Positions 1 to 11,992 of a stretch of 64,000 nt of DNA are shown here, piece after piece. Origin of the DNA: Flabesymbios commensalis (taxonomy: Eukaryota > Annelida > Polychaeta > Terebellida > Flabelligeridae); assembly GCA_964017125.1 (NCBI GenBank), contig OZ024909.1, positions 74,387,650 through 74,451,649 of the forward strand, written 5' to 3'. Every line of letters begins with the position of its first letter. Position 1 is the stretch's first letter. The notes beneath the pieces are model-generated. The model was not told the DNA's origin, made no database searches, and worked only from the letters and a program-made list of their open reading frames with translations. Position numbers and translations under genes: made by a program.

Positions 1-1010
1 TCTATTTCACTTCAGATTCAGTAAACATTCATACAATATTATTCGAGCCTGATTTAGTCTGTCTCTGCACAGCTGTGACCCTCCAAACACGGTTGATTGT
101 TATTTTTTGAAGGTCAACATCAATTGAGAAATTATCAAATTATTATTCTCATTTTTTTCTAACAAAAAATGGCTATTTTATACTATTTTAACCTATAAAA
201 CAAACAAAAGATAATTTTAATATCTTTTCATTCACACTGACAAATATACGTTAATTTGCATACTTTGTGCCACCAAAGAGACCATGCACATACAAAAATG
301 TATGCATTAAATAATTAGTTATGCTCATCCGAAACTGCATTTTGGCGACCATTTTGAATTTTAACCTATTTAAAACAAAAATAAATATATTTCTAAGATT
401 TTATTCGAGCCTAGTTTAGCGTGTCTCCGCACAACTGTGACCCTTCAAACCCGGTTGATTGCTATTTTTTTAAGGTCAACATGAATTTGGAAATTCTCGA
501 ATATTCTCATTTTTTCTAACAAAAATTAACAATTTTATACTATTTTAACCTACCTAATGCAAACAAATTATCTTTTTCACCCACACTGACAAATATACGT
601 TAATTAGCATACTTTGTGTCACCAATGGGACCATGCACAGAAAAATATGCATGTATTTAACCACCCTGCCCCGTCAGGTCAGACCGTCAGACTACCAGTC
701 TGACCTTGACAACAGGTGTGTGTGAGGCCTGTACGAAAAGGAGGGGGTGCGAGCAACATGAATATTCATTATGACGTCACCGGCTTACTGACTGTTGTGT
801 GGAGGTCACACTCAGGTCAGATAGTCTGGCCTGCATGAGTTGGCCAGGGAAGAGGGGGGTTCTGAACTCATAGCACATATACGTGATATCCAGGCAGTCT
901 GCCGGTAGCAGACAACTGGATAGATGAAGATGGTATTTAACACGCTCTGCTCCTTCAAAATTGCATTTTGGCGGCCATCTTGAATTTTAGTACTTTCCCG
1001 AACTGGAATT
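1..1010. repeat. Tandem duplication, 362-bp period, two copies
   Basis: ATTCGAGCCT starts at 41 and again at 403, and the following text (GCACARCTGTGACCC, AATATACGTTAATT, ACCATGCACA) recurs with the same spacing. Copy 2 is interrupted at 653-661 and resumes at 933 with the CATTTTGGCGGCCATCTTGA segment that ends copy 1 near 340-360. The copies differ at many positions, so the duplication is not recent. No gene is seen. Confidence 0.8.
662..932. mobile_element. 271-bp insertion with 9-bp target duplication
   Basis: GTATTTAAC occurs at 653-661 and 933-941 and flanks a segment that breaks copy 2 of the surrounding tandem duplication. The insert starts CACCCTGCCCC and ends GATGAAGATG, has no clear terminal inverted repeat and no coding capacity, and contains GTCAGACTACCAGTCTGAC (a small hairpin) and TGACGTCAC. 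A TSD of 8-9 bp would fit several DNA transposon superfamilies or a short retroposon; the class cannot be set from one copy. A stretch near 12820-12880 is weakly similar. Confidence 0.65.
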
Positions 1011-1110
1011 TTTGGGGACTCTTAATATGTTTTCAGGACTATTTTCTGAGTGGATCCTAAAAAAATCAGCTTGTTACGAATTTATTCCACCCTATAGTGT
1101 AATATCAGGC

Positions 1111-1391
1111 TAATGTTCCTGGACTACTAGCTCAGGCTAAAATCATTAAAAAATCGGTGATTTTATTTTGGCTTATTAATATGACTATATGATGTAAACA
1201 TGTTCATAGACTAGAACAGTAAAGTTTTTTTTATTTTTTGTGCTGCGCATTAACCAGGCTAGATATAGAGACGAAATTCCTGATTTCTTATTATGGACAA
1301 CCATGTCAAAAAAAATAAATACGGGAATTTCGTCTTTATATCTAGCTTAACTGGTAAATACGCAGCACAAAAAATTAAAAACTTTTGCAGT
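1111..1391. mobile_element. Hairpin MITE (AAAGGGACATGC family), right-truncated copy
   Basis: Contains the inverted pair AGATATAGAGACGAAATTCC / GGAATTTCGTCTTTATATCT around a short spacer with GACAACCATGTC, flanked outside by the inverted pair TTTTGTGCTGCGCA / ACGCAGCACAAAA. The outer left arm (TCAGGCTAAAATCATTAAA, ATATGACTATATGATGTAAA) matches the complete copy at 59603-59991. The right outer arm is missing after CTTTTGCAG. Confidence 0.8.
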
Positions 1392-1399
1392 CGGGTGGT

Positions 1400-3625
1400 T
1401 TTCGTATGAGGTAGGCTAAATGCCATGTTTAACCCAGGCCAATGAGAAGATAAGTGTGAACTGGAAATACGGGATGATATAAAGAAATCCTGTGACGGCA
1501 GTTTTATTATCACCGACTGTTATTCTGCATATATCTGGATATCCATCTAAACTAAATTATTACAAAATGCTGAAGGTGGCTTATACATAGCCCTTGTGTT
1601 ATTTTTATAAGAGGTCAAATAAACTGTTCTGAGTAGAGTCAAAATAATCTTGATTTCCTGTCTTATATCACTGCTCATAGGCCTATACGAGATTTAAAAT
1701 CTTGTTCTATTGCAAATTACATTAAAATAAGAAACTGCTGGTCATATTTGCTACTGAACAAGAAATTGTTACCAGTGGCAAGCTAGTGGTAAGTTCGCTG
1801 TATTCTGGGCATGGGGTTATGATCTCCGATTATACAATATTGATAGTTGGTTACATGGAATCAGCATGTCAAGCTCAAGCATTGTCATTTTATAAAATAT
1901 GTTGAGTACCAGCACAGTGATTTGTGACAGTTGATTTTGAACTAAGACTCTTTTACAAGCATTCAACTTAGAAAATCATTTTTTTATTTGATACAATATG
2001 CTTGATTTGCGTTCGCCGTGAGGTGTCCCAAATGATTTTTAAAAAAATTGTCAATGTCATAGTCATGACCTTATTTCTAATATGTTTTTGCTTAATCATA
2101 ACATAAAACATAGTACAAATGTTGACTGAATCACCAGTTATTCAATATTAGCCCGGACTCCAACTTGTTTAAAGCAAATCAAAGGCTTTATCGTTAACAA
2201 GGCCCATGAGGCATGTTATTTATGCAAGCATTCACCAGAGGGCGTAGCACATAAATTCCTAAATGTAGTCAACCATTTTGTTCTTAAAGTCAAGGGATTT
2301 TAATTCATGGACAAACATTATTTCAATATATGTATAGAATAGGATGTCACAACTAAAACGTCACAACAATAGGATGTCATTACTGTGCTTTTAATAACCT
2401 TGGTTGCAAAATTAAATAGTGCATGTAGATTATCCTTGGAATTAAAGCATAAAAAACAACAAATTGAAGTATACACATGTCTTAATTGTTTAATGGTTAT
2501 TTTATGCAATGTAGTATGTCATTAACGTTATAATAATTTGTCTTTATCATGATAACGTAAATTTAGTGTTAATTCAATGTCCCTTTGGTCTTAATGTATG
2601 AAAATCTGTAAACAATTATACTGAAGATTACCGCCCCCCCCCCTCCCCCCTCCCTATACAGAAGCTTTAAACCTAACATAATTATTTCTTAATACAGTTA
2701 AAAGAACCTATTTGCTGTTGTAAAATATCCTAATGTTATGTCTTTACTGTTATACAATTTCCTACTATTTAAGACATATACCTACTGGTAAAGTTCTGAG
2801 AATTAATGACATAGGCTACTGCTTGGCTATTGCACACTAATGCTTGTCACCATAACCTACAAGCATAGGCATCTACATAACATTTCGCAAAATCGGAATG
2901 GTTTTTTTTCAAAATTTATTTCAAAAGCTATTGCTCAAAGATTTTGAAAATGGCTGATATACATATACACGTTTAACAGGTTGTTTAATGATACGTTTAT
3001 AATGGATGTATCTGGCTATAGTCATATTGGCATCCCAGAAGAAAACACAAGGCATTGAATCACTGTTGCTGGGGGACTGGGCTGATGGGAGTTGGCTAGA
3101 ATATTTTGGTAGAAAGCATAGAGCCTACGTTTCACGTTATTGATTGCGTTTTACGAGATATGCTCTCCAGGAAGTCATAAACGAGCAATTCCTTTGGTGA
3201 TAAAAATGGTAAACTTTAATTACTAGAAGCCTACTATGTTTATGATCACTTATATTACCAAAACTATGAAACCTCATTTTTTTTAGCAGAAAAATCGTTA
3301 TTTGGGAACTTTAAATGTTGGCAGGCCTATTAACATTTCTTTTCCAGTGAATATATGTTTTCCGTACATTTGGATGCACCGGGTGATACTAATTAAATTG
3401 CTAAAAGCTTGTTGATATATTGGAAACAATTCAAGCAGTCTGATTCACAAGAAATATTAAGCCTTGCAATGGCTATAGATTGCTGCTCACACTGAATCGG
3501 ATGTGCTTTCCTCACACACTATTTGTATTAGGGTCTACTCGAAAATCATAGAAAAAATTAGCTAAGCGTATTGTATCGGCTACACTCAAATCGTAGATGC
3601 TGGCATTTCTGCCCCTATGGTTTCG
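1400..3625. other. No gene seen
   Basis: AT-rich sequence with scattered short open frames and no recognisable protein. A C-rich tract lies at about 2633-2653. No repeats of note. Confidence 0.5.
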
Positions 3626-3629
3626 TAGT

Positions 3630-4035
3630 AACAGTTAGTAGTAAATTATAGCTCTACGTCACTTTTCGACACTAATGGTCAATTAAGGATATTGTATTAT
3701 GATAAAAACAGTGCAGTGCAATGATGAGATGAATGATGTACAGATGATGACGTGAGAGTGGGGTGATAAGGTATGGTGAGTTGTTGCGAGTGTTTTTCTT
3801 CACTCGCCGGATAAGGGGCCATGACCTTGTCTAGGGGATTCACCCTCAGGCATGCCGAGACGTTCAGCTACTTTTTTGTTCAAAACTCGGCTCCACTATC
3901 CTCAGGTCCGATAGTCCTCAAACATTCTATTGTCGGTTGTTCAAGGCTACCACGGCCAACATCAGTTCGATCAGTGCCTGCATTGATGCGAGAGCTGCAT
4001 TGGCACTGCTGCTGAGCGGAGGAACCAGGGTACAA
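3630..4035 (-). repeat. Dispersed repeat, truncated copy of the 12.0-kb element
   Basis: Shares with 11993-12640 the left end (TAGTAGTAAAT...CTACGTCACTTTTCG), the word GATGAGATGAATGATGTACA, the CTTCACTCGCCGGATAAGGGG segment and the TGATGCGAGAGCTGCATTGG / GAACCAGGGTA right part. It lacks several internal blocks and the right end. On the minus strand it ends with GACGTAGAGC, close to the GCGACGTAAAGC end of the SINE at 5.8 kb. Confidence 0.7.
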
Positions 4036-4854
4036 CACTGGCTTCATAAATGAGCAGCTAGAATATAATTGTATTTTAACGAGGCTAACGTGTTACATTG
4101 ATACCTCCATGTTTCAAAATCTCCCAAGTGACTTATAATACAGGTTGCTTGTTAGAATAGCTATGATCTTTCCCAAAGAGTCACTCCCAGTAGGGTGTAT
4201 GACATTGAGAATGAAGTTTTGGTGATCATTATGACCAATAACAATACAACGGGGAGTTGAAATGGCACATGAATGAACAGGTCCAGTGACCAGGGGCTAA
4301 AATGCAAAGTCCGATGATAGGTCTTCAGACTTGATATCAGACTATAAAAGACCTGCACCTTTACCTTTACCTTTAAGTCTAGATAGATGTAACCAAACGT
4401 GGTCATAGTCTAGGCAAACTTAATGATTTTGCTGCAACGTGACAAGAGTCTCATTGTATATAAAAATATAAGAAAAAAGTGATAATCTATTGTTATAGAT
4501 GTTTCGTAAATCCAATTTTTGTGTTGGTAATTAATAAGAATAGTCGGAAATAAAGATCCTAAGAATTACTCCATATATTTATCCTTTATAGTACCATAGC
4601 CTAGTTTCCTGTTAAACCTATGTTTAGTAGGCCCTAGTTATCATGGCCAAAATAATAAAATATATTAATGTAAGTCTTAGTGATATAATAGTGTAACAAA
4701 ATCGTCCTGATAGTCTTTGTTTTGTCACACAGACTGGATGATAACTTACAAGGTGAAAAGGCAAAATGTATCTATTGTCATGGAAAGTTTTGAACTGCCA
4801 CACATGTGACTCAACACACTATTAAAATACACCCTGGTGGAGTACATTCTGATA

Positions 4855-5080
4855 GACTTAGTTGTGGAAAAGGAGGTATATTCTGAGAGGGAGGCGGGGG
4901 CAGTTTCTGGGAGCGTCGCATACAGCTGTAGGAAAGGGGGTATATTCTGCAAGGAAGGGTAGAATATTCTGGGAGCGTCACATATAGTTTTGAAAAAGGG
5001 CGGTAGGCCTATGTTATCGGAGTATATTCTGGGAGAGTCACATATAGTTGTGAAAAAGGGAGTATATTCTGGGAAGGCCT
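4855..5080. repeat. Short tandem array, about 60-bp period, 3-4 copies
   Basis: The words TATATTCTGGGAGCGTC and CATATAGTTGTGAAAAAGGG recur with GAGCGTC/GAGAGTC at 4911, 4973 and 5033. The units differ from each other. A 155-codon minus-strand open frame (4746-5213) runs through the array and shows the same period as EYTPFFTTICDSPRIY-like units. It resembles no known family and is probably a by-product of stop-free repeats. Confidence 0.65.
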
Positions 5081-5584
5081 CCCCCGATTCTGTGGACCAC
5101 CGTAATTTACTCAAGGGTAGATTCTGGGTAGACCATAGACGGGGCACCTGTCTGGCACTTCGTTTCCAGACGGGGAGCTGGATGTTGTTTATAGACTCCA
5201 GAAATTCAAACAAAATGGCCGCCGTTTATACTGCTCATACCAACTCGATTCGAATTTGCAATTGCTTATAATTTTCCTAACGTGACCCTCAAATCTTATT
5301 AAGAGTGGCGGGCAGACACTTTTTTGGCATCACAAATTGAATGTACACCACTAGACAGTCAGATGAGGGCGAGCAAACATCATACTGGTGCCTCGCGTGT
5401 TTTATTCAATAGGCAGCTGGATAGCCATGCTGTGACAGGCGACCTCGTCAGCTAGTTAGCCCACAATCTAACAATATAGGCCTATATTCTGGGAGGGCGA
5501 CTTAAAGCTATTCTGTGAAACTCAGTGACCTCGACCTCCTTCGTTTTCACCGAGCTGGCAAATACAATGAAGTTTTGGCAGGGT

Positions 5585-5700
5585 TCCTATAAAACCTTGT
5601 TGTCACAGAGTGACGTCACTGCGTTTCACAGAGTAAAGTATGTGGGAGGGGGTGTTACATAGCCTTGTTTTCACCGAGTGACGTCACTGCGTTTCATAGA
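5585..5700. promoter_or_regulatory. Duplicated segment with two consensus CRE octamers
   Basis: The text CGAGTGACGTCACTGCGTTT (first copy CAGAG...) occurs twice, with TGACGTCAC at 5611-5619 and 5679-5687, 68 bp apart. TGACGTCA is the classic CREB/ATF site. No gene start is identified nearby, and TGACGTCA also occurs in the inserted element at 772-781, so this may be repeat-borne rather than a working promoter. Confidence 0.3.
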
Positions 5701-5775
5701 ATATATATATATATATACATTCGAGTAAAATGTTTGGATTCAATATCACACCTGAATATTACACCTGGGTACTGT

Positions 5776-6051
5776 GCCGGCCCCGATGGCTCATTCGTAT
5801 CGACTGGGGCTCGTAACCTGGGGGTACTAGGCTCGAATCCCGGTCGGGACGGATATTTGTCATCGTGGTTGTGCATATACAAAGCTCCAAACTGTTCAAA
5901 GGCATGGAGTGTACAGTGCTGCCTATGGTACCGTGCACTAATAAAGAACCCTTGAAGTTTCGAAATAAGAGTAGGCCATAGTCCCGGCTTCGGGCTTCCT
6001 TCTGTCGCGATATTGCCATGATTGTGCAGAAAGCGACGTAAAGCAATATTC
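5776..6051 (+). mobile_element. tRNA-derived SINE
   Basis: The head resembles a tRNA: GATGGCTCATTCGTATCGAC as A-box region and GGCTCGAATCCCGGTC as B-box (GGTTCGANTCC type). The body contains CCAAACTGTTCAAA, which the SINE at 63458 also has. The 3' end is GCGACGTAAAGCAATATT. The flanks AATATTACACCTGGGTAC (5') and AATATTCATATACCTGGGAC (3') look like an imperfect target duplication. No functional tRNA can be folded because the acceptor stem is not closed by a proper 3' partner. Confidence 0.75.
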
Positions 6052-6059
6052 ATATACCT

Positions 6060-6950
6060 GGGACGGTATACAAAGGCATGTGAACAAATATTATTGGCAG
6101 TTTATCAATGATTTGCTCCATGTTTAAAACTACACATGTGGTCAGTCAGAGACTGCAAACCTTCACAGTAGTGATTGTGTATTGGATCCGGCTCAACCCC
6201 AAGTAATCTGCCTTGTGAATGATCATGTTGATGTACAATATAAGATGACTAGAAATTAAGTTAATTAGATTTTGACTTCTTTCGGCTACATGTTGAATTA
6301 GATTAATTTCTTTGGTGTTTTGGTTTTTCTTTATAAATCGATTTGGACACCATTTTGTATTTTTAAAATGACATTCTGTCGATTTGTCAGAGCCATTGTC
6401 GCACATCTTTATTTTTAACAGTAGGCCTACATTTAAAATATATATATATATACTTTCTTACCACTATATATACAACAGTTATTAATTAAAATGATTTATT
6501 AATTGTACGTTTGTACTAGAAAATTATCATTTTATCACCAGAATTGCATAATTTTTTTGTAACTCTGCCGACTAAGACCAAAGCATCCCTAATGTTTGAT
6601 AGAAATATACAAAAATCTTGAGATGTCTCCCCTCCTGCAGCATTTAGGTTGATAGTTAATAGATGTTGTGTCAATGGCTTTTGTAATTAATGTTATTAAA
6701 TGGCTCCTGTGGAGAGTAGACACTATGTATTTTTATGTGGTGTAACCCGTTTTTATATCCACAGTACCGGTAACTAAATAGTCTTTAGGCTCAATCAGTT
6801 GGGCAACAGTATTAAAATGTTCACACTGAAATGTCACCTTATAACAACTGTCATTCACTACGCTAAGATTCTGTATTAGGCTGAATTTATAATTCCGTTT
6901 TGGAACCACACTGATGAGCGAAACACAATAAATGTGGCTTGTCAACACTG
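6060..6950. other. No gene seen
   Basis: AT-rich, with a short (TA)n tract near 6438-6452. No conserved open frame and no repeat family recognised. Confidence 0.5.
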
Positions 6951-6954
6951 GTTC

Positions 6955-7437
6955 AATAGCACGCTGGTCTGGCAGTGCTTACTGCTGGTGGCGAGTACAA
7001 GCTGACACCGACCCAATGTCTGTTAAATGAATGGGCCAGCGTCGCCGGTGCTGGCCAGTATCCATTCAGCCCTGGTCAGTACTTCATTCTGGAGGGAGTG
7101 CCTGCACATGGAAGGCTTATACACCGCCCCAATGCTGTTTAAATCATGTTGGGCAGCGTCGCACACAATGGCGCGGCATCTGATTAGGCCTAGTGCACGT
7201 TACACCGCAACATTGCCAAGGCAATGGTGGGCTTGCGTGGCACATAAGGGCCTACCAGCACGATGCCTTGAAGCAAAGCTGGTTTGAGGTTGGCCCACTG
7301 TCTGTGACGCTGGCCCACATTCAGCGTGCTGCCAAACACGATACTGTAACCCCTGGGCTAATGTTGGCTCAGCGTCATAGACAGTGGGCCAACATGAGCC
7401 CAGCATTTGGGTCAATGTCTTGTGTTAGCTGAGGCGG
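6955..7437. repeat. Cluster of decayed CCCAGCAAACAC-family hairpin copies
   Basis: Words typical of the hairpin MITE core recur several times: GACCCAATGTCTGTTAAATG, GGGCCAGCGTCGCCGG, GCCCCAATGCTGTTTAAAT, TTGGCCCACTGTCTGTGACG, TGGGTCAATGTCTTGTGTTA. At least three overlapping remnants are present, too diverged to delimit individually. The cluster directly abuts the 71-bp satellite. Confidence 0.6.
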
Positions 7438-7447
7438 CCTCTGTCTG

Positions 7448-8120
7448 GTAAACCAATATGTCCCCCATACTGTCTGCAAAGGGGGCCTCTGGGACACGGA
7501 CACACTGAGCAGACAGAGGTAAACCAATATATCCCCCATACTGTCTGCAGAGGGGGCCTCTGGGACACGGACACACTGAGCAGACAGAGGTAAACCAATA
7601 TATCCCCCATACTGTCTGCAGAGGGGGCCTCTGGGACACGGACACACTGAGCAGACAGAGGTAAACCAATATATCCCCCATACTGTCTGCAGAGGGGGCC
7701 TCTGGGACACGGACACACTGAGCAGACAGAGGTAAACCAATATATCCCCCATACTGTCTGCAGAGGGGGCCTCTGGGACACGGACACACTGAGCAGACAG
7801 AGGTAAACCAATATATCCCCCATACTGTCTGCAGAGGGGGCCTCTGGGACACGGACACACTGAGCAGACAGAGGTAAACCAATATATCCCCCATACTGTC
7901 TGCAGAGGGGGCCTCTGGGACACGGACACACTGAGCAGACAGAGGTAAACCAATATATCCCCCATACTGTCTGCAGAGGGGGCCTCTGGGACACGGACAC
8001 ACTGAGCAGACAGAGGTAAACCAATATATCCCCCATACTGTCTGCAGAGGGGGCCTCTGGGACACGGACACACTGAGCAGACAGAGGTAAACCAATATAT
8101 CCCCCATACTGTCTGCAGAG
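7448..8120. repeat. 71-bp satellite, about 9.5 nearly identical units
   Basis: GTAAACCAATAT starts at 7448, 7519, 7590, 7661, 7732, 7803, 7874, 7945, 8016 and 8087, an exact 71-bp period. Only the first unit differs (TATGTCCC, CTGCAAAGG); the internal units look identical. Each unit has the inverted pair CTGTCTGC / GCAGACAG. The unit contains no stop on the minus strand in any frame, so three overlapping minus frames of 241-269 codons stay open. Because 71 is not a multiple of 3 each cycles through the same 71-residue text. These are not evidence of a gene. Confidence 0.97.
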
Positions 8121-8129
8121 GGGAGAGGG

Positions 8130-8770
8130 GCACACAATTTTCCGAGATATGGGAGACAAGGACTAGATGAAAGGGGAATCTCAAGCCTGAAGTATAAGAT
8201 CTATATATTATGGAACATGTGAGAGCACTTAGAGAATGCCAGTTGTGTAATACACGATACCATTTTGTATTTAAGTCAGCACATGCAGAGACGTAGAGAC
8301 GGGTTTGTTTAATTTTTTATATCATGACTGAATTTTGGTCAACTGTGCATATTTGTTCATTACGATATATACTTAAAGCATATCGATAACAACTACTTCT
8401 ATAATCGTTATACAGATATGTATACGTGAATGTTGCACCCCGGGTGTTGCACTTATCTGCAATGTTTTGGTTTAAAGAAGGATCAGTAGAAAGTGATTTT
8501 ATCAATATCAAGTTTGTTAAAACATTAAAAATGTGTTAGTAGAAACATGAAATGGGATAATAGTTGAAACACAAATGGGGTTAGTCAAAACATGTTTCAA
8601 CATACTCGATTCATGACCAATTAAAATTATATGGGACACAAATCATTATCAAGCAATCCAGCCATAGGCCCATTTAGCCTAACTGAACTGCTTACCTCAT
8701 CGCTACAACTAATAATAGCCACATTTTGACAGATGTTTCAACTAATTCTACATGTGGGCTTATTTGAAAT
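8130..8770. other. No gene seen
   Basis: Unique-looking AT-rich sequence between the two tandem arrays; no conserved frame. Confidence 0.5.
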
Positions 8771-8774
8771 AGTG

Positions 8775-9390
8775 GACAAAGGTGTCTGAGCACCGTAGCA
8801 GCAACTGCTGGCAGCAGCTTATGGGAGCAGCGCAGCAGCTGCTGGGAGCACCGCATCAGCATAAATGAGCACCGTAGCAGCAACTGCTGGAAGCACCGCA
8901 GCAGCTTATGGGAGCACCGCAGCAGCTATTGGGAGCATCGCAGTAGCTGTTGTGAGCACTACAGCAGCTTTTTAGAGCAACGCAGCAGCTGTTGGAGCCC
9001 TGCAGCAGCGTATTGGAGCACCTCAGCAACTGATGAGAGCACCACAGCAGCTGTTGCATGGGAGTACAGCAGCAGCTGCTTGGAGCACCGCAGCAGCTGA
9101 TGAGAGGACCGCTTATTTGGGGTTGAGAACTTATTGGTGCACAGCAGCATCCTATAGGAGCACCACAGCTGCTGCTGGGAGCACTGCAGCAGGTGATAGG
9201 AGCACAACAGCAACAGGTGGGAGCACCGAAACAGCTGCTGGTAGTACTGCTGCAGCAGGTGGGAGCATCGTAGCAGCAGGTGGGAGCATCGTAGCAGCTG
9301 CTGGGAGCACTGGCAGCACCTTATGAGAGCACCACAGCAGCAGGTGGGATACAGCAGGAAGCAGCTTATGGGAGCACCGCAGCAGTTATT
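8775..9390. repeat. Degenerate 21-bp minisatellite
   Basis: Unit GCAGCAGCTTATGGGAGCAC plus C, 21 bases, repeated about 28 times with many substitutions and some indels. The minus-strand translation shows QLLRCSH-like heptads and the plus strand STAAAGG-like heptads. The opposite-strand frames are open only in pieces, and no start, splice site or flanking coding sequence supports a protein. Confidence 0.85.
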
Positions 9391-9399
9391 TACTTATAA

Positions 9400-10965
9400 T
9401 TACATAGATATGACACAATATGCCAGCATACAACACTTGTAAAGAAATTATGATTTCAGAAATATCTCATGACGGCTTGGAGTAAACATAATGATGTGAA
9501 AAACAGTGTCCTTCCATGTGCATGGCGTCCCATATATGCGACAGTGAAAATGAGCACATGTGCTCTCAGGAAGACTGGTGCTCTAATTGAAATTCGTGTT
9601 TATAAATTTAGATGCATATCTGGGGTATAGTATCCTTGGATATTTTCATTATCTTATTATCATAAATCATAATTGTACACCCAATGTTTATGGAGGGACA
9701 TGTAGTCAAAATACTTTCAAAATAGGAACATATGATGCTTCGCTAAGCATGTCAAACATAGACGATTTATCTTAAACTACGAAACAATATTCTGTATGTT
9801 CTAAAAAATAAACCATGGAAGTCCCCACCACGATGCGGTGTTCCACATATAGCACCGTATGCATTGGTGAGTCACACTGAGCTCCGGTCTCGTATCTTGG
9901 TCTGGGCACAAAAAGTCATCCACAGCATAATGTCCTTATATTAAATATATAATGATTTTACCAAGTACATTGCTGAGTTTTGTTGTATTTCTTGATTGTG
10001 CCCAGAGTGTTACTTAAGTTAGAAAGAAAAACCAATCCTAACTTCATTTATCTTTATTTTTTTTGAAGACCTACTGGTTGTGATGATAATGTATGTTATG
10101 AGAAAAAGTGAGTTATATCTTATTCAAGTTTTTAAACATAATTATTCCTAATTAAAATATTTGTGTCACATAATTGTGGCCCAGTAGACCCTCTCCCATT
10201 CTCAAGTTATTTTTAATCACGCCCAAGCACTGTCGGCTAAGGTACAGTTAATAGGGCCTAATAAGTACTGAGGCTACATAGAGGCAATGCATGGTAGACT
10301 ATAGCGCATTATGATTTCATCATTTTCTTTACGTAAAACCTAACAAATAACGCCAGATCGGCAGTAATGGTTTGTGAGCGGCCAGGTAATGGATCAATTT
10401 AGGATCCTTTTTGTATAATTTCGGCTCCACTGGCGTGATCTGAAGGAGATCGCTTTTTTATTAGTTTATTTCATGTTTGGTGTTCGCCCTGCAGCTTGTT
10501 CATCGCACGTGTGTTGTATTTTCCCATATATTGGAATTAAGTAAACATTGTTTTCTTATTTCTTCACAATCAGAATAAATATGAGAATCAAATATGTTAT
10601 TTTGCTTGTCGCAAAGCAAAACGTTTTCCTAAAAATGCTGCCCCAAATTTTGCCAAAATAAAGCTAAATTATATCTTCAGTAATTATAAAATTATTACAT
10701 TACATGCCAGTATTGAGCTAATATTATTATAGATAAATTGTTTGTTGTTTTTCTTGTGGGCAACGCGCAAGTTCACAAACTTCAGAAATAGGCCTAGCCA
10801 CCTTCTGTAGGCTGATCATGCATACACTCTTTCTAACATGGTGTACTGCTTTCTAATGAGCCGTCAACAAGCGTATATGATGACCAGTAATAAATACACA
10901 GTTTCCGCATATTTAACTATGCTAAAAGTAGGCCTATTCTATTGTCTGCTTAGATATGCTTGAAA
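9400..10965. other. No gene seen
   Basis: AT-rich with short frames only. TAGGCCTA words occur near 10790 and 10930. No repeat boundary could be drawn. Confidence 0.5.
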
Positions 10966-10968
10966 AGA

Positions 10969-11452
10969 CATGTAGGAATCGAAATCGATCTGCTGTGTAC
11001 CTAAAGTTAAATAGATGGCTGCTCACGACTTTAGTTGAATTATTTTCAATAGCGATAAACCTACCTAGTCAATTTTGTTTTTAAAGATACATTTTTATCC
11101 AATACATAAAATAGTTGTTTCACCTGCTCAAATACTATCCTCAAAAGCTATGATATTCAACAAAGTGTATTGAGAATGTGTCCTGCTTTCTTGCTCTTAT
11201 TTTTTCTCAGAAAATGGGACAACCCTAAAATGAAATTGTCAGAAAGCAGGACACTTTTTCAGAATAGTTTGGATGGCAATATTTGAGAAGATGAAATAAT
11301 GGCTTGCTATATTGGATAATAATGTATTTTCAGATTTTTTTTATACATGTTGAAATAAAACAAGTGTCCATTTCATGCCAATATTTCGTGAGCAGGCCAT
11401 CTAGGCCTATTTCACTTTAGGTACACACTAAATAGATCTCAATTCTTACATG
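10969..11452. mobile_element. Foldback element, 484 bp
   Basis: The left end CATGTAGGAATCGAAATCGA... and the right end ...TCTCAATTCTTACATG are inverted. Further in, GTACCTAAAGTTAAATAGAT and GCTGCTCACGA pair with the right-hand TTTCACTTTAGGTACACAC and TCGTGAGCAGGCCATC. Near the centre GTGTCCTGCTTTCT pairs with AGAAAGCAGGACAC. There is no coding capacity. It is a MITE-like element, moderately decayed; only one copy in the window. Confidence 0.75.
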
Positions 11453-11992
11453 GTTTGCAGAAGATGGTACAGTAGCTATTCGTAGAAGACTTGAACAAAA
11501 AAACACACTTTTAAAATAGCCAGATATGCGAGAACTCTGAATTGCTGGTCGTCATATGCGTTTGATGACGGCTCATTAGAAAACAGGAAGAGTTTCTGCA
11601 TGACAAGTCATAATGGTTGAAAATCATGCATTTTCTCATGTCTGACGATGCTAAGTTACAGAGATGTAGGGGGGGGGGGGGGACTGGAAGGTTCGAACCA
11701 ATCCTAAATGTCATAGATTTTTTGAATTGCGAGAATTTTTGAATAAAACTAAACGATATCCCAAATCTTATGTTGCATTTTATTAGAACATATAAAAAAT
11801 TGGGAAAATAGAACATATCATAGACATATATTGAAATATAATACTGATGACAAACATTTGTAACATATGCCTTTTTATCAATTAAAACCAATTGGCAATC
11901 AGCGAACTGATGACGGATTGAAGAGCTGATTACAAGATTGAAGAGCCTGACCACAGGGATGGACACACCTGTATAAATCATCAAGTGAAATC
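11453..11992. other. No gene seen; G-run
   Basis: A 157-codon minus-strand open frame (11511-11984) shows no recognisable domain and crosses a G-run near 11670, so I do not call it a gene. Confidence 0.45.

Noticed and set aside
4746-5213. 155-codon minus-strand open frame
   Set aside because: Runs through a 60-bp tandem array and shows only the array period; no domain or splice context.
5776-5860. Functional tRNA gene
   Set aside because: A- and B-box-like words are present, but the acceptor stem does not close and a SINE body with an imperfect target duplication follows.
7448-8120. Possible CRISPR array
   Set aside because: Units are contiguous and identical, without repeat/spacer alternation, in an animal-type genome.
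7375-8184. Three overlapping minus-strand open frames of 241-269 codons
   Set aside because: They are the same stop-free 71-bp unit read in three frames; no conserved protein, and the period is not a multiple of three.
11511-11984. 157-codon minus-strand open frame
   Set aside because: No recognisable domain, spans a G-run, no splice or neighbour support.
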